DNA from: Allium sativum
Lineage: Eukaryota; Streptophyta; Magnoliopsida; Asparagales; Amaryllidaceae
Assembly: GCA_030737875.1 (NCBI GenBank)
Contig: CM060918.1
Coordinates: 768,670,552-768,734,551 of the forward strand
Length of the DNA: 64,000 bases
Reading direction: 5' to 3'
Below, piece by piece: positions 57,339 through 64,000 of the stretch (positions within the stretch are counted from its first letter, which is position 1; each line of letters opens with the position of its first letter). The notes under the pieces are model-generated. The model worked only from the letters and a program-made list of their open reading frames with translations, had not been told where the DNA came from and did no database searches. A program made the position numbers and the translations under genes.

Positions 57339-58964
57339 ATGTCTGGAGACCTTAACCTCCCGTAAGGAGTGCCGATTCCCGGCTGGTTTAGGAGGTACTT
57401 AGAAGCAAGGGCCAATGGCGCGGGCCCAGCAGACATCCCTCCTCCAGTGGACGCGGTTCCTCCTCCTCCACCTCCTCGTGGAAATACCTTCGCAAAAACA
57501 TGTAGAGACTTCAAGGCAATGGGTGGAAAAGACTTCTATGGGACAGAATTCTTTGTAGGGGCAGGAAACTGGCTAAAGGACACTGAGGATCTGTTTGTCA
57601 TCTTCGGGGTTGATGACAGGCAAAAGATACAACTAGCGGTATGGTTGCTTAAGGATGAGGCTTCCTATTGGTGGGAAGTTACCAATGCTCAGCGGGCGGT
57701 GGAAACATGGGAGGATTTCAGGACAAGGTTTGAGATGAAATTCCTCTCCCAAGTAGAAAGAAGCCTGCAAATGGAGAAGTTCCTAACTCTGAAACAGGGG
57801 AGCATGACGATTAAGGAATATGTTAATCAGTTTAATTTGCTGGCCAGATTTGGGTTAGACTTAGTAAACACCCAACACAAGAAGGCACTTCGCTTCGTCA
57901 AGGGTTTGAATGAGCCTCTACACAGCCTTGCCATGACCTATGTATCCACGGGAGCAACTTATGAAAGCTTGGTGGACATGGCATTGTTGCACGAGGAAGA
58001 CCACGGAAAGAAAGAAAATAAGGTGGAAGAGAAGAAAGAGGGTCTACAAGCAAAGAAAACAGACTTCAAGAAAGGAGGAAAGAACAATAAGCCCCGTGAG
58101 AAGAGAAGGTGCAATTTCTATGGCATTGTGGGCCATATATCAAAAGAATGCCGGAAAAGGAAGGCGAAGATGGGTGGTTGCTTTCATTGTGGAGAGACTG
58201 GGCACCAAGTTAAGGACTGCCCAAAGAAGAAAGGGCAGGGACAGAAAGCCGGATCCACTTCAGGGGGTCAGGTTCACGCGCTAGTGGCACCTCAGCAGGA
58301 ACGAGGTAGTAATATTTCTGTAGAAAGTATAGTCTATCTTTATGATCATCCAGTTCGTACACTTTTTGACTCTGGCGCATCGCACTCTTTTATTTCATCT
58401 GCCTTAGTAGAATCTCTGCATCTAGACACTAGTATGGTAGAAGACCCCTTAGTAGTTTCAAATCCAATTGGGGGCTCCGCTTACTTGTCAATGGTTTTTT
58501 TGGGTTTGAAAATCTCTATTCTCAGCATTGAGTTTAGTTGTGATGCCTTTGTCTTAGGCTTCTCGGGATATGGTTTGATCTTAGGCATGGACTGGTTATC
58601 CAGTAATAGTGCCATTCTTGATTGTGAGAAAAGAGTAGTTTGGCTCTTGACTCGGCTTGGTAACACTCTAGAAATTTCTTGTAATCCCTTGAATGTTGTT
58701 ATGCTTAGTTATCTAGAGTCACTTGATGCTTCTGATGAGAATCTGCATTCAGTTAGAGTAGTCCGGGAATATCCGGATATCTTTGAGGAGGTAAAAGGCT
58801 TACCTCCGAGGCGGGAAATAGACTTCCACTTCCACATATATCTCGTGGATAATGCAAAGCCTGTAGCTTTACATGTCCGACACATGGCTCCAAAGGAGAG
58901 AAAGGAGCTCAGTAAGCAGGTTAAAGAACTTCTCAAGAAAGGGTTCATTAGACGGAGCATTTAG
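57339..58964 (+). pseudogene. Gag and protease of element F (two stops)
   Basis: The likely start is the ATG at 57339, in frame with the rest and one base after a good splice acceptor. A TAA at 57363-57365 blocks it after eight codons; a downstream in-frame GTG (57369) would bypass it. A proline-rich stretch (about 57439-57480) is followed by a Gag core (about 57540-58000, YWW and FLxLKQGSMTIKEYVNQF motifs) and a Lys/Glu-rich linker. Two zinc knuckles follow: the first (58110-58151) has Tyr for its second Cys, the second (58179-58220, CFHCGETGHQVKDC) is intact. The aspartic protease has the DSGASHSFI active site (from 58368) and LILGMDWL near its end. The RT region begins at about 58740. A TAG at 58962-58964 ends the open stretch. 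Role in an active copy: capsid, RNA binding and polyprotein processing. Confidence 0.93.
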
Positions 58965-59555
58965 GAATGGGGTGCTCCAGTGGTGTTCATAACCAAAGCG
59001 GACGGTTCGCTTCGCCTTTGCGTCGACTATAGGGAGTTAAACAAATTGACCAAGAAAAATAGGCACCCTCTCCCCCGAATCGACGATTTGTTTGATCAGC
59101 TTGTAGGTGCAACGGTCTTCTCCCAACTTGATCTGGCAACTGGGTTCCATCAGCTAAGAGTAGCTGAAGATAGCATTGATAAAACGGCGTTCAGAACGCC
59201 AGACGGTTTCTTCGAGTGGCTTGTCATGCCTTTTGGCTTGACAAATGCACCCGCTTATTTCGTAGACCTAATGAGCAGGGTGTTCAGAGAATCCTTCAAC
59301 AAATTTGTGGTTGTCTTCGTAGACGTTATCTTAATCTTCTCAAAGAATGAGGAAGAGCATGCTCAGCATCTGAAAGAAATCATGGAAACTCTCCGAGCCC
59401 ATCAATTAAAAGACAAATTCTCCAAGTGTCACTTTTGGAGAAAAGAGGTAAGATTTCTGGGGCATATAATGTCCATAGAAGGGTTGGCCGTGGACCCCAC
59501 GAAAGTGGTGGCAGTGCAAGATTGGAAGACACCAAGAAATGCAACCGAAGTTTGA
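58965..59555 (+). pseudogene. Reverse transcriptase core of element F (inactive)
   Basis: Same frame as Gag. Shows [38 protein letters not shown] (first catalytic Asp) and [14 protein letters not shown], all hallmark motifs of gypsy RT. The catalytic box at 59316-59327 reads F-V-D-V where the family has F-x-D-D, so the second metal-binding Asp is replaced by Val. The conserved FLGHI-type motif follows (about 59455). A TGA at 59553-59555 sits where the family usually has Arg before SFLGLA. Confidence 0.93.
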
Positions 59556-60260
59556 AGCTTTCTTAGGCTAGCCAGTTTCTTCCGAAAGTTTATTAGGGAT
59601 TTCGCGAAAATCTCAGCTCCACTCACAAGGCTAACAAAGAAGAATCTGGCGTTCGCTTGGGATTTGGACTGCAAGTTTTCTTTCCAATGATTAAAAAGGG
59701 CTCTCACAACAGCCCCAGTTCTGACCTTGCCAGATGGAAGCAAAATGTTCAAGGTATACACGGATGCATGTGGAACAGGACTAGGCGCTGTTCTAATGCA
59801 AGAAGGAAGGGTAGTAGCTTATGGAGGAAGGCAATTGAAAGTTCATGAAAAGAACTACCCAACCCACGATCTTGAGTTAGCCGCCATCGTCTTTGCGCTT
59901 AAGTCTTGGCGCCATTATCTCCTAGGTGAGAAGTTCGAATTATACACTGACCATAAATCGTTGAAATATCTCTTCTCGTAGAAGAATCTTAACTTGAGGC
60001 AGCAAAGATGGATGGAGTTTCTTGCCTCGTACGACTTTGAAATTTCCTATACTCCCGGCAAAGGCAACGTAGTAGCAGACGCGTTGAGCCGAAAGAAACT
60101 GACCTTAAGCCCTCTCTTTGTGGAAAGGCAAAGCTTGGAGTATATAGTCAGTTTTAACTTTAGTCCCTCCTCAGATTTTGTACCGGGTTTGCTAGAATCT
60201 CTCGAAGTACGCCCTACTCTCTTGGACTCAATAGGGGCTGCACAACGTGAAGACCCTTAG
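59556..60260 (+). pseudogene. RT connection and RNase H of element F (three stops)
   Basis: Continues in frame: SFLGLASFFRKFIRDF, then a TGA at 59688-59690. The RNase H domain spans about 59745-60080, with [14 protein letters not shown] (catalytic Asp), [18 protein letters not shown] (Glu) and [12 protein letters not shown] (Asp), all kept. A TAG at 59979-59981 interrupts just after LFS, where the family usually has Gln. Then [19 protein letters not shown] and [12 protein letters not shown], the usual end of RNase H. A TAG at 60258-60260 precedes the integrase. Confidence 0.92.
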
Positions 60261-61460
60261 CTTGTTGATGTGATTGATAAACTTATTAGGGGTGAGACTT
60301 CTAGTCACCTCAGTAGGTACGCCATCGATGACAAGGGTTGGCTGAGGCGAGATGGAAGATTATGCGTCCCACAAGCAAGGGAGTTGACAAAGAAGGTTCT
60401 CGAAGAAGCGCTTCATTCCAAGATGACTATACATCCTGGCAGTAATAAGATGTACAAGGATATAAAAAGGACTTTCTTTTGGAACGGCATGAAACAAGAC
60501 GTGGCAGATGTCGTCTCTACGTGCATGACCTGCCAACGGGTCAAGGCGGAACAGAAGAAGCCTGGAGGACTACTTCATCCTTTAGAGGTCCCACAGTGGA
60601 AGTTGGATAGCATTTCAATGGACTTCGTTGATGGACTACCTAGGTCGAGAAGAGGCAACACTAGCATTTGGGTAATAGTGGATAGGCTTACTAAGAGCGT
60701 CCACTTCATACCTATCAAGAGTAGAAGTACTGCTGCATCTCTAGCATCTCTTTATCTCAAGGAAATAGTTCGACTCCATGGGATACCCTCCAGCATTGTT
60801 AGTGACCGAGACCCTATCTTCACAAGTGAGTTTTGGTGGAGTCTGCAAGAAGCTGTAGGCACACAGTTATGTTTGAGCACGGCCTATCACCCCCAAACCG
60901 ATGGCCAGACGGAAAGGGTGAATAGAGTTTTAGAGGATCTTTTGAGACTTTGCGTTCTTGACTTTGGAGGGACTTGGGAGGATCATCTTCCTTTAGTGGA
61001 ATTTTCCTATAACAACAGCTACCAAGCTACCATCGGTATGGCACCCTTCGAAGCCTTGTATGGAAGACCGTGCAAATCACCAACTTGTTGGTGGGAGTCT
61101 ACAGATAAGCTTATACTTGGGCCAGACATGATTCGAGAGACTTCGGTGAAAGTGGACTTGATACGTAGGAGGATGAAGACTGCCCAAGACAGACAGAAAT
61201 CCTACGCCGACAAAAGAAGGACCGACCTTGAGTTTGAGGTTGGGGACAATGTTTTCCTTAAGGTATCACCTTTAAGAAACGTCGTTCGTTTTGGATCCGC
61301 CGAAAATCTAGCACCAATATTTGTAGGACCGTTTCCTATCATCGAGAAGGTTAGAAAGATGGCCTATAGGTTAGAGCTACCCGAGAGACTGGCCGGAGTT
61401 CACAACGTCTTTCATGTTTCTCACCTCCGGAAGTGTTTGCATGAGTCTGCGGAAGTGGTG
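60261..61460 (+). pseudogene. Integrase of element F, cut before the chromodomain
   Basis: An uninterrupted 400-codon stretch in the gag-pol frame. The H2C2 zinc-binding region (IHPGSNKMY, then CMTC) is at about 60429-60535. The catalytic triad is intact: Asp at 60621 (MDFVDGLP), Asp at 60804 (SDRDP) and Glu at 60912 (TERVN), 35 residues apart for the last two. The GPF module is at about 61328-61390, then HNVFHVSHLRK. The sequence is cut at 61460 by LTR G, and the frame runs on into it for six codons to a chance stop at 61479. The chromodomain usual for this lineage is absent from the window. Confidence 0.93.
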
Positions 61461-61791
61461 TGTAACACCCCGTATTTTTAATATAATTAAAAATAAAATA
61501 AAATATATAAAAATATGCTTATGATGGGTAAATAATGGTGATGCATAAGAAGAATTAATTAATACATGGAAGAGAAGAAAAATTAGTTCGATAACGATGT
61601 ATGTAACGGAAAAGATAGTAAAATAAGGATAACTAATTCAATAATCAGGAATTAGGTAAAATGGACATCACATTTGCGTTCCTCTCGGAAAAATACGCGA
61701 AATAGAGTCTGAGTTTTCGAAAATCGGAGTTCGTATGACCAAGATATGGCCAAAACAAGATTTCAGCAGACTTTTTGGCAGACTGACCCAG

Positions 61792-61881
61792 GTCGACCAT
61801 AGTGTCGACACTATAGTCGACCTGCCCCCCCCCCCCCCCCAGGTCGACTATAGTGCCAACCCCCCTCTGTACAGGTCGACG
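61792..61881. promoter_or_regulatory. GTCGAC palindrome cluster, LTR G
   Basis: Five GTCGAC hexamers, one within ATAGTGTCGACACTATAG, a longer perfect palindrome. A C-run of 16-18 lies inside the cluster, as in F. Confidence 0.78.
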
Positions 61882-62215
61882 TGGTCGGCCTGGGGTGCCC
61901 CAGAACCCATTTTTGAGGCCCGAGATGAGTTTTGATGGTCTGGATTGACTCTAGGGTTAATCCGATGGCTGAAATGAATTGCTACACCCATAAAATAACA
62001 CCTAGACCTAGCCTAACTCACACAAAATCATTCTTACACCTAAATGCTGCTAGAATCTCTCTTGAGCCATGGCCGCCGTCTCCAAATTAAAGCTTGAGCG
62101 TTCAAACCCAAATCAAATCAAAGATCAATGCTTCTACAACAAATTCGAGAGGATAGATCAATGACACTGCAACTTTCTACGAAAAATTCACTCCCTAATT
62201 CATTAGCCGTTCTCT

Positions 62216-62221
62216 GTAAGT
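62216..62221 (+). promoter_or_regulatory. Predicted 5' splice donor in LTR G leader
   Basis: CTCT|GTAAGT, about 230 nt after a TATA-like ATAAAATAA (61990). Spacing and motif match F (TATA to donor 234 nt). Confidence 0.6.
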
Positions 62222-63314
62222 TCTAGTTGCTTTCCGATTTAAATATTTAATTATAATGTGGCTATGAATTAAAGTGGAATTGGATTAAGTATGTTTATCG
62301 ATCCAGATCTATTCTTGTTTCTTCTTGGATCTTGGAAACTTTTCTATTTTCACTCTCATGTCTAGTTCATGATCTATTAAGCCTGTTGTAATCTTAATAT
62401 GCCTGTGATGATGTTTTCTCTCCAATCTTATTTTGATGCAAAATTCTACCTTTCCCCTATTTGTTTTCTTTTGATGAACCTTGGTCAATTTCGGACCTAG
62501 GCCTAAACTGCGATTTGCGTGCGATTGAATACGGGGGGAAATATTGGGATATTGCCTTGTTGGATATATGTGTTTGGTAGAATCGAAGGCATAATGTGAA
62601 AACTGGATACTTGGGTATTATTGCCATTAACACGAAATTTGAATTTGGGTATTATCGTTATAATTAAAGTTTTTCTAGCTTGGGTGAATTGGGGTAAACA
62701 TGGAATACATGTAGTTGGTATAAAACATGACCTATGTAAAATATGGCAAGAATATTGATACATATATTTGGCTAAAAATTGATCTATGTGAATTGGGCAT
62801 AGCTTTGTAAACATGTAAACTATGAATCTTGATATATGTATAAAAAGGCACGAAACTTGGTATATATGTAAAATTGTCTAAGATTAGGCATATATAAATT
62901 TAGCATACATGTAAACAGGCATGAATTGAACATATGTAAATTTGGTATGAATTAGGCATATGTAAAACGGACATGTAATCTAGAACTTGGGCATATGTTA
63001 AATAGGTGAAATCTGTAGTTGAAACACATATGATAATTTATGTCTTGAAAAGGGGCTAATATGAACATGCCTAAATAGGTTTTGGGTAGTTGGCATGTAA
63101 TAGCCTTAAAAGAGGGATAAATAAAAATTGAGATAAGTTGCCTTTAATGGCCTAAGATAAATTGTGGTAAAAATTGGTATGATTTTGCATACCATTAATT
63201 GATGGACATAATTGAGTCAATTATGGACATCGTTAAATTAGGAATAAATTGATAATTTGAATAGGGGAAATAAATTCAAATTGCGGTAAAAGATTATAAG
63301 TAATAATCAATGCT

Positions 63315-63411
63315 TAGGACACGAGGTTGGACTCATTTGTGACGTAAACCTGCCCGGAACCGCCCGGCGAATCCAGTAGTCACAAATGTCAGCCCAACAT
63401 GAGAGGTCCTA
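63315..63411 (+). other. Covarying LTR RNA hairpin, copy G1
   Basis: Helices: TAGGAC/GTCCTA, GTTGG/CCAAC, CATTTGTGAC/GTCACAAATG (10 bp perfect). Apex CCGG-AACCGC-CCGG within CTG/CAG. Confidence 0.85.
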
Positions 63412-63437
63412 GGCCCAAATTAAAAGTGTAACAGTTG

Positions 63438-63536
63438 TAAAGACACGAGGTTAGACTCTTTTATGGTGTAAGACTGCCCGGACCCGCCCGACAAATCCAG
63501 CTGCCATAAATGTTAGTCTAATGTGAGAGGTCTTTA
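63438..63536 (+). other. Covarying LTR RNA hairpin, copy G2
   Basis: Helices: TAAAGAC/GTCTTTA, TTAGACT/AGTCTAA, TTTATGG/CCATAAA. The apical CCGG pairing has one mismatch (CCGA). It lies 26 nt after G1. Confidence 0.83.
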
Positions 63537-64000
63537 TAAGGTTACGACCTTAATGAATTAAGAAATACTTAACCAGATAAACATGTGGTGGGACATGGGG
63601 GTTAAGTGGGTGACATGTGGGTGACATGTGGAAATACGAATAGTAATACTTAACCAACGTGACACAAACGAGAACTAGGTCAAGTAGGGAGTCGATCGAT
63701 AAGGTAGTAAGCGTGCATCGAATATATTCATGGCCATTGGGGTGATCGAGGTGGAATCCTCATAATCGATGTACACCTGAAGGCTACCATAATTGCGGGG
63801 GTTGGGATCACGTTGTAATTATTATATAACACGGGCTACTAGTTGGGACACTAGTAGGGGGTACGGATCATTGTTACACAGGACACTAGTTGGGACACTA
63901 GTAGGAATACGGATCATTCCATGTAAGACACTTATGAGGATGCTAGTTAGGTGGTGTAGGGCAAATAGATATCGTTTTAATGGTAAAGCTTAGAAACCTT

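Larger units (their letters stand above)
54054..61460 (+). mobile_element. Ty3/gypsy retrotransposon F (5' LTR plus decayed gag-pol)
   Basis: 5' LTR 54054-57151, PBS 57154-57165, and gag-protease-RT-RNase H-integrase in one frame (57339-61460) with six stops. Domain order, long LTR and integrase sequence suit the plant chromovirus side of Ty3/gypsy (Tekay/Del-like), by family knowledge. The element stops inside the integrase C-terminus where LTR G begins. No chromodomain, PPT or own 3' LTR is visible; these may resume beyond the window. Confidence 0.92.
61461..64000 (+). mobile_element. LTR G, related to F and H, nested in F's integrase end
   Basis: Starts TGTAACACCCCG directly after integrase codons; no PPT precedes it, so it is not F's own 3' LTR. 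It differs clearly from the F LTR even over the first 200 bp. Order: GTCGAC cluster (61792-61881), TATA-like box (61987-61995), leader to donor 62216, GGCATATGTAAA-rich stretch (62700-63000), hairpin pair (63315-63536), and a short repeat with GGGACACTAGTAGG (63838-63930). By comparison with F the LTR end lies about 600 bp beyond the window. The expected left target duplication is TGGTG (61456-61460). Confidence 0.85.

Noticed and set aside
61461..64000. LTR G as the 3' LTR of element F
   Set aside because: No PPT precedes it, it begins inside integrase codons, and it differs strongly from F's 5' LTR, whereas LTRs of one element start identical.

Overview
This window looks like flowering-plant nuclear heterochromatin. 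It is AT-rich, I recognise no host gene, tRNA or rRNA, and almost every base can be assigned to LTR retrotransposons. The primer-binding sites match the 3' end of initiator tRNA-Met, as is usual in plant Ty3/gypsy elements. Most short open frames are chance frames inside LTRs. The only recognisable proteins are a decayed Ty3/gypsy gag-pol (57339-61460) and a small integrase C-terminal fragment present twice (41679-41905 and 48811-49047).

Layout, left to right. 1-2858: LTR of a gypsy family with about 3-kb LTRs ('H', minus strand), inserted into the left LTR of element B. 2859-13735: element 'B' (minus strand), an old giant-LTR element with a 1.0-kb internal region. 13736-14131: a short piece of older target DNA. 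14132-29203: element 'C' (minus strand), a very young member of the B family with two ~7.0-kb LTRs around only 1038 bp, flanked by a perfect GTTAA duplication. 29209-29840: more of the older target DNA. 29841-36467: 'D', a solo LTR of the same family with an ATTTT duplication. 36529-50807: a 7.1-kb tandem duplication of a second non-coding LTR element ('E', plus strand). 50808-53552: remnants of LTRs related to H. 53553-54053: an unassigned segment with a gag-like frame. 54054-61460: a plus-strand gypsy element 'F' with a 3.1-kb 5' LTR and degenerate gag-pol. 61461-64000: a related LTR ('G') that interrupts the end of F's pol and runs off the window.

How the parts work together. F is the only element here with protein-coding capacity, now dead (six in-frame stops and a lost RT catalytic Asp). 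B, C and E carry only the cis signals: PBS, leader hairpins, a pre-PPT hairpin, PPT and LTRs. They look like non-autonomous elements that depend on proteins from elsewhere. E and B/C share their leader and PPT-proximal sequence although most of their LTRs look unrelated.

The most interesting signals are RNA-level. The H/F/G/I LTRs carry a roughly 100-nt structured element, usually as a tandem pair, whose helices are kept by compensatory changes across seven copies. In F it lies inside a predicted intron between a donor in the LTR leader and an acceptor one base before the gag ATG, so it would remain only in unspliced genomic RNA. The B/C family has covarying leader hairpins and a conserved pairing of about 20 bp between LTR and internal region that encloses the PBS almost symmetrically. 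All comparisons were made by eye; no alignment or folding program was run.
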